Made by a program: the position numbers and the translations under genes
The notes under the pieces: generated by a model
The model's input: the letters and a program-made list of their open reading frames with translations, nothing else
Database searches by the model: none
What the model was told of the DNA's origin: nothing
Assembly (NCBI GenBank): GCA_033296885.1
Contig: MU863970.1
Coordinates: 62,001-126,000, forward strand
DNA: 64,000 nucleotides
Origin: Triangularia verruculosa
Taxonomy: Eukaryota; Ascomycota; Sordariomycetes; Sordariales; Podosporaceae
Reading direction: 5' to 3'
Shown here: positions 1 through 12,900 of the stretch, piece by piece
Layout: each line of letters starts with the position of its first letter
Position numbering within the stretch: position 1 is the first letter of the stretch

Positions 1-180
1 GTCACCCAAGTTCGACCTTCAGGCTTCCGAACGATCAACCTCAAATTTCCACTTCCCAGCAAACCGCCCGTTGTTGTCTTTTGACCCAGCTGTTTGTTGC
101 CTTTGGTTTTGCAGACAGGCTATATTCATATTGCACTTCTTTTTTTTTGCCCGCTTTGAGTCTCCTGCTACCAAGTCAAG

Positions 181-2112
181 ATGCGTGAGATTATCAGCTT
201 GAACGGTATGTTTTTTTCCCCTTTACCGGAAGCTCCTTTTTTTTCTCTCGGGCGTGGCGCGCGTCTTTGGCCTCACCGCATCGGTTGATGGGGCCCTCGA
301 TATCAGCGCATACCACCGACTCAACACCACTCCTACCGAACACCTTGGATGCTTTTGGATACATACTGACCTCTATTGTCCATAGTCGGCCAGGCCGGTT
401 GCCAAATCGCCAACTCCTGCTGGGAGGTATGTACACACAGGCCCCTCTCTCGACTCGTCCTCGGTTGCCCGCATCGTCATCAGCTATCCGCACACCATTT
501 TCGGACGACACCATGACTTCAGCACTCCCCGCACCGAACACTTGACATGCTTGATGATGTGGACTTTACTGACTGTCTATACCTAGCTTTACTGCCTCGA
601 GCACGGTATCCAGGTATGCTCATCCCTGATTTTCGTCCTGTCCGCAACATCATGATACTGACCGTCTGCCTCTAGCCTGATGGATATCTCACTGAGGAGC
701 GCAAGGCTGCTGAACCCGACCACGGCTTCAGCACCTTCTTTTCGGAAACTGGTGCGTAGTGGGATCTCTGGCAATACTCCTTCTTCTCCGGCCTAGCTGA
801 CGATCGTGCCCAAGCAGGCAATGGCAAATATGTTCCGCGTACAATCTACTGCGATCTCGAGCCCAACGTCGTCGACGAGGTGCGCACCGGTGCCTACCGT
901 GGCCTTTTCCACCCCGAGCACATGATTACCGGCAAGGAGGATGCCTCCAACAACTATGCCCGCGGTCACTACACTGTCGGCAAGGAGCTTATTGATCAGG
1001 TGCTCGACAAGGTCCGCCGCGTGGCCGACAACTGCAGTGGTCTTCAGGGTTTCCTCGTTTTCCACTCGTTCGGCGGTGGTACTGGTTCCGGTTTCGGTGC
1101 CCTCTTGATGGAGCGTCTCTCGGTTGACTATGGCAAGAAGTCAAAGCTCGAGTTTTGCGTCTATCCTGCTCCCCAGACCGCCACCTCGGTTGTTGAGCCT
1201 TACAACTCGATTCTCACCACCCATACCACCCTTGAGCACGCCGACTGCTCCTTCATGGTCGACAACGAGGCCATCTACGATATCTGCCGTCGCAACCTTG
1301 GTCTCGAGCGCCCCAACTATGAGAACCTTAACCGTCTCATTGCTCAGGGTATGTTCTATGGAAAGCAACTGACGGTTGCTGGAATCAGCTAACACTCGGA
1401 CAGTCGTCTCTTCTATTACCGCTTCGCTCCGTTTCGATGGCTCCCTCAACGTCGATCTCAACGAGTTCCAGACCAACTTGGTCCCCTACCCCCGCATTCA
1501 CTTCCCTCTCGTTGCCTATGCTCCTGTCATCTCGGCCGCCAAGGCTGCGCACGAGGCCAACTCGGTCCAGGAGATGACCATGTCCTGCTTCGAGCCCAAC
1601 AACCAGATGGTCAAGTGCGACCCCCGCAACGGCAAGTACATGGCCACCTGCTTGCTGTACCGCGGCGATGTTGTCCCCAACGACGCCCACGGTGCCGTTG
1701 CTACCCTCAAGACCAAGCGCACCATCCAGTTCGTGGACTGGTGCCCTACCGGTTTCAAGCTTGGTATCTGCTACCAGCCTCCTCACCAGGTGCCCAACGG
1801 CGATCTGGCCAAGGTCAACCGCGCTGTGTACGTATCTCCGGATCATGAACTGTCTTGTTTGTCACGTGTGCTAACTAGATGTATAGCTGCATGCTTTCCA
1901 ACACCACCGCCATCGCCGAGGCCTGGTCCGCTCTGTCGCACAAGTTCGATCTCATGTACTCCAAGCGCGCCTTCGTCCACTGGTATGTTGGTGAGGGTAT
2001 GGAGGAGGGTGAGTTCTCCGAGGCTCGTGAGGATCTTGCTGCTCTTGAGCGCGATTACGAGGAGGTTGCTGCCGATTCGATGGAGGGTGAGGATGTCGAG
2101 GCCGAGTACTAA
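181..2112 (+). CDS. Alpha-tubulin, seven exons
   Basis: Alpha-tubulin pairs with beta-tubulin to form the microtubule subunit. The N-terminus MREIISLNVGQAGCQ and the internal GGGTGSG nucleotide-binding loop are diagnostic of alpha rather than beta tubulin. Exons are 181-205, 386-426, 587-613, 676-751, 818-1348, 1404-1827 and 1887-2112. They keep frame and give 449 residues, the normal length. The first four exons are tiny (25-76 nt) and separated by larger introns, an arrangement common in fungal tubulin genes. The C-terminus is acidic and ends in EAEY, so a terminal tyrosine is present but not the classical EEY. The ATG at 181 follows AAG and encodes the universal MRE start. Identification is near certain. 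Which paralogue it is, in species with two alpha-tubulins, cannot be told here. Confidence 0.98.
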
Positions 2113-3144
2113 GTACGGAACGAACATGTGTGGATACTCTTGTGGTGGCAAAGTTTGGTAGGTTGAGGTGGACGATGTGTTGTTGCACCGAGTCCTTTTA
2201 GTCATCCCCTTTAGGCCCGCGATATCCCGTTGGCAAAAAGAGGCTCTCTGCGTTTTCATGGGTATACTTCCTTGGCAAGCGCGGACCCGTGAAATTAATT
2301 TTGTTAGACGGAAAGTGAATAGTGAATTTTAATGGAGAGCAGAAAGCTATTTGGAGGGATATAACATTGCTAGGCTATGACGTTCTTGTTTTGTTTTGTT
2401 TTGTTTTGTCTCGTTTTCTTCTGGGTGGGGGAATTATTAGACTGTGTACATAGGAGAAGCCCATGGAGAAAGTAGTACTTGCCACACACTCCCGTCACAT
2501 ACACTCTCTCCCTCTTTTCAGAGTGACTGCGGCGCTCGATTATCGCGCAGTCTCAGAAAATGATAACTGCAACAGCTGCCATCTGCACCTCTGCTGCAGT
2601 CGCCGTTGGCTGGGGTGCTTGGGGGTTACTGCGCAGTCCTGCAGCTCTGGCAGGAGGAGCTTGGGGTTGGACCCCTGGGACCCAATCAAGGGTTGGGTTG
2701 CTGCCAAGGCGCTGTAACGAACGAGGCATCCCCACCCTGCGGACTTTCCTGCCAAGCTGTTTGGCTTCTTGTTGCCCAAAGGGAGCTTGGGGAGTCGCAA
2801 TCCCACTCCCAGCCCAGCCTCACACCTCACCATCGTTGCCAGACGGAGCTGTTGATTCTCCCCCACTTGACTTTGCACTGCACCTCTTGAATGCGATAGC
2901 ATAGTCGACGGCTATGCTTCCATGACTCCTGTTCTCTTTTTTTCTGATTCCTGAGCGTCCTTGTCGCCTTTTGATCCCGTCCGTTTTCCCCTTGTAATTT
3001 CCCCTTCCCTCGCACGAACCGCGACGGCCAGCGAGCGACCCGACCAGGCCAGACAAACAGACATCACCACCACCCAATTACGACTGGCAACAATTTATTA
3101 CCGTTGATCTCTTCTCGCAGCAAACGGCACATCTAGACTTCGCC
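2113..3144. other. Intergenic: tubulin 3' region and Ede1-like 5' region
   Basis: No gene is seen. A (TTTTG)n tract of about five units lies near 2387-2410 in the tubulin 3' region. The second half is C/T-rich and is presumably promoter and 5' leader of the next gene. Confidence 0.6.
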
Positions 3145-6100
3145 ATGGCCGAATCATCCTCTGCCGCCGATGCCGGTAAGTTGTGCTCGAAACAGTCCAC
3201 GGCCATCAACTTTGGGGGACACTGGGCACGGGCTAACCGGAATTGATGGCTTTTAGGGGCACCGAACCTCAACCTCACGCCAGAGGAGAAGCGAGTGTAC
3301 GGCCAGCTCTTCCGCGCAGCTGATTCCGAAAATGTTGGAGTAGTTACTGGAGAGATTGCCGTCAAATTCTTCGAAAAGACAAGACTAGACTCGAGAGTCT
3401 TGGGCGAGGTTCGTGTTTCAGGGGCTGCAATCCCCACAAGCCAACCTGTCTTGAGAAACGACCAGTTGCTGACCGCATTGTGTTCTTGTGCTTCCACAGA
3501 TATGGCAGATCGCAGACAAGGAAAACAGAGGCTTTCTCACACCAGCTGGTTTCGGCATCGTTTTGAGACTTATTGGCCATGCGCAAGCCGGCCGTGAGCC
3601 AACCTCCGATTTAGCACTCCAGCAAGGTCCTATTCCGCGATTCGATGGCTTCACACCGACCCCCGCCCCAATTCCCCCGCCGCCTGCGCTTCAGGCGCAA
3701 GCGACAGGTGCCCCGGGCCCTATTCGAATCCCACCATTGACCCCGGAGAAGGTTGCCCAGTATGCCGGTCTGTTTGAAAGACAGCCTCTTCAGCCTGGCG
3801 GCATGCTTCCGGGGGATCAGGCCAAGCAAATCTTCGAGAAGTCTGGTCTTCCGAATGAAGTGCTTGGCCGTATCTGGATGCTTGCCGACACGGAACAGCG
3901 CGGAGCTCTCGTCCTGACCGAGTTTGTGATTGCCATGCACTTGCTATCCTCCATGAAGACTGGTGCTCTGCGAGGCTTGCCCACCATTCTGCCTGCTGCT
4001 CTCTACGAGGCGGCCACACGCCGCGCGCCTCTGGGCGCCAGTATATCCAGACAGCAGTCCCCCACGACAGCCACACCGCCCATCTCGGCCGTCCCACGAC
4101 AGCTCACTGGCCCGGCACCCCTCCAGCAGATGCGCACTGGCAGTCCCCTTGGCCGTCCACCCATTGTTGCGCAAACGACTGGAGAGTGGCTCGTTACGGC
4201 GCAGGACAAGATTAGGTTTGATCAACTGTACGAAGAACTTGACAAGACGAAGAAAGGATTCATTACTGGTGAGGAAGCGGTCGGGTTTTTCAGTCAGTCT
4301 AATCTTTCCGAAGACGCTCTGGCTCAGATTTGGGACCTCGCCGATATCACCTCTGCTGGCCGTCTGACCAGGGATGAGTTTGCGGTTGCCATGTATCTCA
4401 TTCGGCAGCAGCGCACCAAGCCAGGGGCACACACACTGCCAACCACTCTACCTGCCAACCTCATCCCGCCAAGCATGCGGGCTCAGGCTGTTAGACCTCA
4501 AACGGCGACCGGTGCTTCGGCCTTTGACGCTCCCCCACGGCCTCAGCCAAAGCCATCTGCGCTGGAAGACCTGTTTGGGCTGGATGATCCCCAACCACCA
4601 GCACCGGCTCAGGTTGCCTTGGCCACAGGTGGATCAGCTGGCGGTGATCCTTTTGCTGCCAGCATGAGTCCTGTTGCGCCTGCGTCGCCAGCCAGGCCGT
4701 CTCCTTCTACTTCCACCTTCAAGCCTTTTGTTCCGTCTTCTTCCTTTGGACGCGGCCTCACCACCCAGCCTACCGGTGGCTCGAATGCCTCAGCTGCGGG
4801 TTCCATGACTAACTTGCCCACAAGGCCTCCTGCGCCCTCGTTTGATGATGACCTCCTTGGTGATACCGAGCCCGAGGTTAGCAAGAATCTTTCGAGCGAG
4901 ACTACTGAGCTTGCAAACCTGTCCAACCAAATCGGGTCTTTGACCAAACAAGTGCAGGATGTGCAGGGGCAGCGTGCTGCTGCTCAAGGCGAGTTGAGCC
5001 AAGCTAGCATTCAGAAAAAGAACTTTGAGCAGCGTCTGGCTCAGCTGCGCGCCATGTATGAAAAAGAGGCGCAGGATGTTCGGTCGCTCGAGACACAGCT
5101 TACGGCTTCGAAGAATGAGACCAAGAAGCTGCAGACCGAGTTTGCCATGATCGATGCCAGCTACCAGGACATCCAAAACCAGCACCGGACCGTCGTGGCG
5201 GCGCTGCAGGCGGATCAACAGGAAAATGCAAGCCTTAAGGAGCGGATCCGTGCGGTGAATGCCGAGATTGCACAATTGAAGCCGCAGGTTGAGAAGCTAA
5301 AGTCGGAAGCCCGACAGCAAAAGGGGCTCGTTGCTATTAACAAAAAGCAGCTGGCCACAAACGAGGGTGAGAGGGACAAGCTGAAGACCGAGGTAGAGGA
5401 CCTCACCAAAAGCAATGAGGAGCTTGCCCGTCAAGCCAACAGCAGCTCACCAGGCTTGGCTCAGGTCGGCAGTCCTGCTCTTTCCACCACGAGCGCTAAC
5501 AACCCGTTCTTCCGGCGGACGGGCAGCACCGATATAACCGGAGCTTTCGCCTCTCCCCCCATCCGGTCCTTCAGCAACCAGAGCTTTGACGATGTCTTTG
5601 GCCCCAGCCTGAATGTGCGGGATACCAGCACTCCACCCCCGGCCGCCACTGCTATTCCGGCCCAGTTCACCGGCACCTCTACCGGCAGCGGTTCCTTTGC
5701 CACACCCGGTTCGAGCAGCCCCAATGTCAGCCGTCAAGCTACCGTGACCAACGACTCACCCACGGTTCCGGAGCCGAGGCAGATCAGCTCTGCATTTTTG
5801 CCCTTTCCCGAACCTACCGACTCCTTGAGCACCTCCCGCCAGGCCTCGCCCGCTTTGAGCCGCACGGAAACCAACCAGGAGTCTCAACCAATTCGCGCTG
5901 CTTCGCCGATCGAGGCTCTCAAGACCGGGCAAAGCTTTGCCTCTGGTTCAGGTTCTGACCGACCCAGAGCCCCTTCGGTCGCTTCGGACAAGCCGTCCAA
6001 CGTCTTTGGCTCCGTCTCCGAGGAGACTATTCAACGTCCTGCCACCAGTGGTAATGTGGATCCCTTCGCCGTAGACCAACAGAAGGCCAAGGAGGACTTT

Positions 6101-7294
6101 GAGTCAGCCTTTGCCAGCTTCAAGCAGGCCAAGGCCACCGCCCCGTCGTCCAGTGCGGATACGGCCAAGGTATTCTCTACCTTTAACAATGAGTTCCCGC
6201 CTATTTCGGAACTCGAGCGTGACGACGAGTCGGACACTGAGAGTGAGCGCGGTGGGTTTGACGATGACTTTGCGCCTGTTTCGCCTCCTGCCAAGGCGGT
6301 CGAGAAGAGCATTGAGTCCAGATCGGCTTCTCCTACTGTTGCCACCAAGTCTGCGCCAGATGCTGCTGTGGCCGTGGGGTCCTCTCAGAGCCCAGCTCCT
6401 GAGCAGAATGCTGCGAGGTACGACCAACGTCGTTTAGTCTCGTTTTCGCTCCAGCCCACCCTGTACCATTACGCAGAGACTGACATTATTCGCAGCGAGA
6501 AACCTGCCGGCACCACCGCTTCCTCGACTAACCTTACAAAGCTCTCCAGCTCGAATGTAGACGACATCTTTGGCTCGGCCCTCGCAGCCCAGCCCCCTTC
6601 CGCTGCCGCTACAGCGACCAATCGCCCAAGCACTGCGACTGCTCCTGCCCCCAACGGTGCGTTTGATGATCTTGATGACGATTTTGAGGGTCTCGAGGAT
6701 GCCAAGGAAGGCTCTGCCGATGATGATTTTGCCAATATTTCTCGGTCCGGTCTTGACGACTTCAACCCCGTGTTTGACAGCAGCCCGCCCCCCAGCCAAC
6801 CCAAGAGCGACTCGGCCGCCACCAGCGGGGCTTTTGGTGGCGAGAGCAGCTTTGACTTTGCCTCATTGTCGACTACCTCGGCCGCCAACAGCACAGCCGG
6901 TCCCGCGTCGACCTCGGGCCCTGGCAAAGCCAAGGGTGATGCCCACGACTGGGACGCTATCTTTGCGGGCTTGGATGAGACCCCCACCGCATCGTCAGTG
7001 ACGCTGGCGAGTGGGAACGACAGCGCCAAGGAAGCTCCGGCAAGGCCGACTACCGGCAGGGCGCTGACGGAGGAGGGAGAGCATGATGATCCGATTCTGA
7101 AGAACCTCACGAGCATGGGATACTCCCGGACGAATGCGCTAGCGGCGCTGGAGAAGTACGATTACAATTTGGAGAGGGTAAGCAGCAAGACCAAGAATGG
7201 AGTTCCTTCTGAGAATCGGAGGGTGAGGACGTGAGGCTGACCAAAGGTTTCTTTTTTCACACAGGCGGCGAATTATCTTGCCAGTCAGTCTTAG
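3145..7294 (+). CDS. EH-domain/UBA endocytic scaffold (Ede1/Eps15-like)
   Basis: This is an early-arriving scaffold of clathrin-mediated endocytosis that binds NPF-motif adaptors and ubiquitinated cargo. Exons are 3145-3175, 3257-3408, 3500-6417, 6496-7177 and 7265-7294, giving 1270 aa. Three EH domains lie at about residues 18-100, 134-235 and 288-389, each with an IWxLAD/IWQIAD-type core. A coiled coil follows at about 520-705, then a Ser/Pro/Thr-rich region with acidic DDDF patches. A C-terminal UBA domain ends LERAANYLASQS. The last exon codes for only nine residues. Without splicing at 7178-7264 the UBA helix is replaced by an unrelated tail, so that intron is well supported. The 78-nt intron at 6418-6495 has no stop and is a multiple of three, so its removal is inferred from its splice and branch signals. 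Domain order and length match fungal Ede1. Confidence 0.95.
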
Positions 7295-8047
7295 GCACGG
7301 GCTCCAGTTGGGGTAGTGCCGGTTACTGAGGAATTTTCTCTTGGATCTTTTTATGATCTGTGTGGGAGGGAGAAATGAAACACGGTGGAGAGCATAATAA
7401 TGATTATGGCTCAGTGTGGAGGATCAGTCAGTTGGTTGATTGTCAGTTGGTTGTCTGTCTTTGATGAGTGATACCTTTTCCTTTGTCTTTTCTACCTCTC
7501 TTCTTCTTCAACGGCTCCTGTTTACATTACCTCTCTGTCCTTATGGTCTTTTTTTGGCCGTTGCATCATCTGGACAATCACTCTCTTGACAGCGTTTTCT
7601 TTAATTTTTAATGTACTGTTTTTCACTTCTCTCTACATGTTGCACCACGCCATCTTGTCGCGTTGTGGCGGTCGGTGTTGCTGGGGATTTCTGTAGTGTA
7701 TACATTGCTTCTGTAGCGCGTAGTTGTTGTATATGTTGATAACTGATGTTGGTCGTTTATTACCCTTGAGCCCCCCTTTTTATTGCCAGTAGACAGTAAG
7801 GTTGTATAAGAGAATCGTGGAGCTCGACATGTGTTGGCGGTGGGTCCAATCAGAGCGCTCAACGGCTGCCCCGCGCCAAGACCGAACCTAAGCAGCATGC
7901 GGGGATCAGTTATTTCATTCAAGTCCCTTCTCTCTTTCTGCCCCTCCAAACTTTTTCCGTAGTCAGAAAAATCGCCATTTCTTTCACCACCTCGTAACAA
8001 ACAGCATTTCCTTTATTTACGGCGCAGAAAACGAGACATTTGGGAAA
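7295..8047. other. Intergenic between Ede1-like gene and DPH3
   Basis: About 750 bases are T-rich and pyrimidine-tract rich. No coding sequence or RNA gene was recognised. Confidence 0.6.
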
Positions 8048-8311
8048 ATGGCCGACGACGACGAGCAGCTCTCCATCTACGACGAGGTCGAGATCGAGGA
8101 TATGACCTTTGACGAGGCGCTGCAGACGTACCACTACCCGTGCCCCTGCGGCGACAAGTTCGAGATTGCGCTCTGCGACTTGCAGGACGGGGCTGACATC
8201 GCGGTTTGCCCGAGCTGCAGCCTGATGATCAGGGTGATTTTTGATTTGGAGGATCTGCCGGGGGTGAAGGGGGTGGAGGGTGGGGGAACGGCGGTGGCTG
8301 TTTCTGCTTAA
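8048..8311 (+). CDS. DPH3: Diphthamide biosynthesis protein 3 (CSL zinc finger)
   Basis: DPH3 supplies electrons to the Dph1-Dph2 radical enzyme that begins diphthamide formation on elongation factor 2. It is also a partner of the Elongator/Kti pathway. The 87-aa protein is intronless. It opens with the acidic segment IYDEVEIEDM and then YHYPCPCGDKFEI. The metal ligands are the CPCG pair and the CPSC pair about 21 residues later, followed by VIFDLEDL. This is the standard CSL-type zinc finger. The C-terminus after residue 77 is Gly/Val-rich and unconserved. Length and start fit the family, which is usually 80-90 aa. Confidence 0.96.
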   Translation: MADDDEQLSIYDEVEIEDMTFDEALQTYHYPCPCGDKFEIALCDLQDGADIAVCPSCSLMIRVIFDLEDLPGVKGVEGGGTAVAVSA

Positions 8312-8702
8312 GTGCTGAGAATGGGAAAATGGGTTTGGTTTGTGTGGGCTTGACGATGGGTTGTGGATGAATGATGTAGGCGATCGAGCGAAAACAAGAC
8401 ATCGACAAACTCTAGATCGCAATACGAGATACTTCTTTCGATAAGCGACAAAAAATCGGGCAGATCGAAAGTCTCGCTGGCTGCAGATGGGTTATGGTTA
8501 TTCACGAGAGACTTCGTGGGAGCCTGTTGGAAGTTGTACGGCGATATTCCATCTTGGCGTCCTGCCAACTACTACTGTACATATGTATACATTACACCAC
8601 CTCGAGATCGACACCATCATCACCGTGTTTATACCCCTTCCGCCGCCGCTGCAGCTCGAACACCTCCTCTAGCACGACCATCTTGCCCTTCCAGTGTAAC
8701 CT

Positions 8703-9136
8703 TCACATCAACCCGACAGCCATGACAGCAAACACGACCAAGCCCGCGAGCGGCCCCTCGAATCCGGCGGCGTGGCTGCCTGCACCGTTGGTAGGGACGA
8801 CAGAGGCGGTCGCTGTGTCTTTCGTGTCAGCTTCCAGTCTCTGGTCTCCCAATAGCGAGTTCGTATCAGGGAAAACATGTTGGAGCCCAGGGAGGGAATA
8901 GAGAGGTGCTGTGAGTGGAGGAAGAAGAAGAAGAAGAAGAGGGGGAAAGAAAAAAGCAACGCACTGGTAGTAACAGGCGTGGCGGTGGCGCTCGTCGTCG
9001 GGAACACGGTCGTCGCCGAGGTGATGATCGAGACGGACCCAGTCTCCGTGCTGGTAGAGGTGGTGGTGGTTTGGCCCGATGCGAAGCCCGTGAGGCCTGC
9101 CGCGCCGCCTAGGAGGAAGAGGGAGGTGGGACGCAT
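8703..9136 (-). CDS. Small GPI-anchored-type cell-surface protein
   Basis: No enzymatic family is recognised. The model uses exon 1 at 9136-8965 and exon 2 at 8908-8703. The 56-nt intron has a GTGCGT donor and an acceptor preceded by a (CTT)n polypyrimidine run. The product is 125 aa. An N-terminal signal peptide has a likely cleavage in ASG|Q after about residue 21. A Thr/Ser-rich stretch follows, then a linker. A C-terminal hydrophobic tail of about 20 residues ends the protein, preceded by small residues (NGAGSHAAG) that suit a GPI omega site. This short layout is typical of fungal GPI-anchored wall proteins. The gene converges on DPH3. If the intron were retained the hydrophobic tail would be lost, which supports the spliced model. 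Confidence 0.75.
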
Positions 9137-9926
9137 TTTTGTTGACGGGAGGTGCTTGGGTATCTAAAGTGGATAGAGGAGCAACAAAAAAGACTGATGC
9201 TACAGAGAGAGATGAGGAATGTAATTATACAGAGACGGACACAAAAAAAGTGAGTGGAAGATGTTTTGAGAAAGTTATTTGGAAGAGGTGTATTTGATGG
9301 GGGATAAGAAGAAGTATTTGAGGGGAGACAGAGCGAGAGAAAGACAAAAAATCATAGTGAGGCAAAGGAGCTATCATCCGAATGGTGCATGCCACACACA
9401 TACATGCCCACAAGCAGAGCTTGTATTCGTACTCTTTGCAAAAAATGAAGACATCATGCTTCCATAAGCTCCTTTCCACTTCTTCGGAGTTTGATCAGAT
9501 CCCTGCTTGTTCCATCATCACCAGCCTTGAAAAGGTGCAGTTTCATCGCTGCTTTGAGGGGGGGAAAAGCACCCCCCGGGCTTTCAACCTCCACGGGGGA
9601 AACCTCCGAGTCTAATATCAGCAAAGCTTGCGCGGCTTCCAAGAAACAAGTGAAGCGGGTGATCCAGTTGTGATGTCAAAGGTGTGCTCTGACACCGACT
9701 GGAAAGCGCGTCGTCATCAGTCAAAAAGCACATGAACAAAACCAACCTCTTGGGAAAAATCGGTGTCAAAGCGAGTCTTTTTCTACAAGCGATCCTAGAA
9801 CACAGAGAAAAACGACTAAAAATAACGCTATTCCCCATGGTAACCCCTGATCATGACTCTTGACAAACACGCCTTTTCCCATTTTATTTTCCTTTTTCCT
9901 TTTTTTGTCTTGCTTCGAACCCGCGC
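9137..9926. other. Intergenic between GPI-type gene and LeuRS 3' end
   Basis: About 790 bases hold the presumed promoter of the GPI-type gene (A/G-rich on the plus strand) and the 3' region of LeuRS. No gene was recognised. Confidence 0.55.
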
Positions 9927-12900
9927 TTATACGTTGGTAAAAAAGAAACTTGGCTGGCCAGGCAGCGCCGCCTCGACCACAGGAGCAGTGACCTCCACCT
10001 CCTCACCACCGGCAGTCAGGTCCTTGCCCTTCTTGCTTCCCTCCTGCACAGCAACGATCTGGACTGACTCGAGGCCAGCAGCGCGTTTAAGGCCCGGAAC
10101 CATGGCCTGCAAGATTGCATTGTTAGTTACACTCGTCATGCTCGCATTGGGGCAGGGGAGAAGGAAAAAAGGGGGGACTACTCACCAGCAGAGTCTTCTT
10201 CTCATCAAACGCCAGCTTACGCTCCAGCACAGCGCTGGCGGGCTCGCCGTCTCTCAGACGCTTCTTCAAGGCCTGGACAAAAGGCATGGCCTTCTTCATC
10301 TCACCCATCTTGCCGATGCGGCCGTTGAGCTCCTTGTCATCGATCTTCTGGCTGTTTGTGGCAGGGTCCCAGACCTCCTTCAGCAGCTCAATGTACTTGG
10401 CCTGCCAGGTGGGGAAGTCCTCAGTCAAGAAGATGGTAAGCTTCTTGGGCTTCTTGGGGTCGAAGTCGCTCTGCCTGCCCTTGGCCATCTTCTTAAGCTG
10501 AGAAGCCTCGGCAGAGTTGATGTTGGACGACGTCTGGCGGACGTACTCGCGAGCCGCAGTCAGAGCAGCGTCCGAGGCGGGGACCTCGGGCCATCTGGCG
10601 AACTGGATAGAAGTCTTCTCGCCAAGGATCTCTTGCCAGACAAAATCGGCCCAGTGAGGGGCGATAGGGGTGAGCAGGAGAGCCTGGAGTCTGATGTACT
10701 TGAACACAAGGTCCTTATGCAGAGGAATACCGGCAGCGGCGCAGCCCTCGCGGTAAGTGTCACGGGCATTCAGGAAGTCGTAGTGGGCAGCCTTGAGGGC
10801 GAGCTTGTACGACGTCTCCTCGTAGTGCTTCTTAGTCTCGGCAACCAGGGCGTTCATCTCATTGTCGAACAGAACATCCTGGAAGTCGTTGAGTTCACCA
10901 GTTCTCAGGGTCTCGTCCTTGACGGTCTCCTCAATCCACTCCTTGTTGGTGTAGAATCTCAAGATGGTGTTGTCTGCCACGTCCTCGACAAAGTTGGAGT
11001 CGGCGATGGTGTCACCGGCGTCGGCAAGAGCCACGCGGGCAGCATCAGCACCGTACTTCTTGACGACATCGTCCAGAGTCATGAAGTTGCCAGTGGACTT
11101 GGCCATCTTGGCACCGTTGAGCTGAAGATGGCCGTTGGCACGGACGGCCTTGGGCCAGTACTCTCGGGGGAAAAGAGCGATGTGGTTGTAGAGCCAGAAG
11201 GTAAGATGGTTAGGAATCAAGTCCTTACCACTGACACGGAGATCAAGGGGATAGAAATACTCGAAGTCCCTGCGCATGCCTTGGAGTGTCTCCTTGGGAA
11301 TGCCAGACTTGGTAACGAGCTCGTCAGTCAGCTGTGTCCTGGCGAAGACGTAGTCCCAAACCTCATCAATCATCTGCTCAGGGGCAATCTTGCCCTTGCC
11401 CTGTTCCCGGCCGAACAGATCCTTGTGCAGCCATGGCACGAGGGTGTAATAGGCCATGTAGATGGTAGAGTCACTCAGACTCTCAACAAGGAACGTAGGA
11501 TCCCAGGGCAGCTTGGAGCCCAGACCGTAGGTTCTCGCGCAAGCCCACTGCTTGAGCCAGTTGAGGACACCCTTGAAGCCATGCTGGGTATCAGGGGAGT
11601 ATGTCTCCAGACCCTTGCCATCCTTGTTCTCAACATAGTCGTAGGCAATGGTGCGCCATGAGTCCTCGCCGTAGTCGATGTACCATTGGTCCATAAGCGC
11701 GACAGTGCACTCATCACCAGATCTAGATACGACCTTGTTCTCGGGCTCCGAGTAGGCGAAAGCCTCGCCAGCCTTGATCAGCTGTGCTCTAACCTTGGGC
11801 TTGGCATCCTCAACCTTCTCACCGGCGAACTCACCCACCAGCATCTTACCCTGGTAGAAGCCCTCCTTATACGCGAGCTCCTTGGCCTCCAGCAGCTGCT
11901 TGACATCCTTGGGAGACGCAATCTTGAGCTTCTTGACGAGGTAGGGAGCCAGGAGGTCGGAGCTAGGGGTCTGAATGATGGGAATAATCTCCAACTCAGC
12001 CCACTCCTTCTTGATACCGTAGAAGTCGGCCTTCTTGGCAAGCTCAGTCACCATGGCATAGTCATCTGGAGAGTCAGACGGCACGGATGTGACAACACCG
12101 GTACCCTTGGTGGCAAGGACGGACTCCATGGGCAAAACGCGAACCTCCTTGTGGAAGCTCAGAGGAGGGTTTACAAGGGTTCCAATAAGGTCAGAACCCA
12201 AAACATCGGCGGCCTTCTCAGGAACGCCCTCCTTCTCGAAAATACCCTGGTAAGCCATGTTCTTGGCAGCGCGCTCCGTGATGACAAAGTACTCCTTCTC
12301 AGAAGCCTTGTACAGACCGTACGTGATGGTGGGACCGACGAAGCAGCAGGTTTGACCATACATGGTCTCGGCTCTGAGGGTGGCAGGGACAAGGTACACC
12401 TTGGCATCCTCGGGAATCTTGCCCTTGACAGCCTCAGCAGCCTTGGGAGCCCACTCGACAACCTTGAGCTTCAGAGCAGTGTACTCTTGGGGGAGGACGC
12501 CCTCACCCTCACTTCGGTCGTGGTCCATGCAGGGCTGGCCATCCTTAATCGAATAGATGGTGTAACGCTTGCCGAACTTGATCTTCTCGAGCTCCTTCAA
12601 ACGGATCATTTGCCACCTGACGAAAGCATCGTAGTAGGGGTTCGCATCGGTCGTGACGAACTGGCGTCTCCAGTCAATGCGGGCACCGAAGTTTGTGAGG
12701 TCCTTCTTGCACTCTGGGGGGAAGAATTGGAGCCTGACAACCGTAAGCTGATGGACCCCGCATGATTTTCCTGGCAATGGGGCAACCTACCAGTACTGAG
12801 GATCGGCGAAGTGGTGAATCTCTTCCAGCGGAACGCCGACAGAGTTCAGAATCTGGAACTGATACTTGGCCTTGACGGTCTTCGCCGCGGCTTTGCCCTT

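Noticed and set aside
8877..9167. Basic/acidic frame on the plus strand over the GPI-type gene
   Set aside because: Its Lys/Glu run is the complement of the (CTT)n intron tract and its Val-rich part is the complement of Thr codons of the minus-strand gene.
9853..12765. Very long open frames on the plus strand (602 and 359 codons) antisense to LeuRS
   Set aside because: They mirror the codon bias of the synthetase on the opposite strand, begin with arbitrary codons and show no domain. LeuRS motifs and splice sites are unambiguous.
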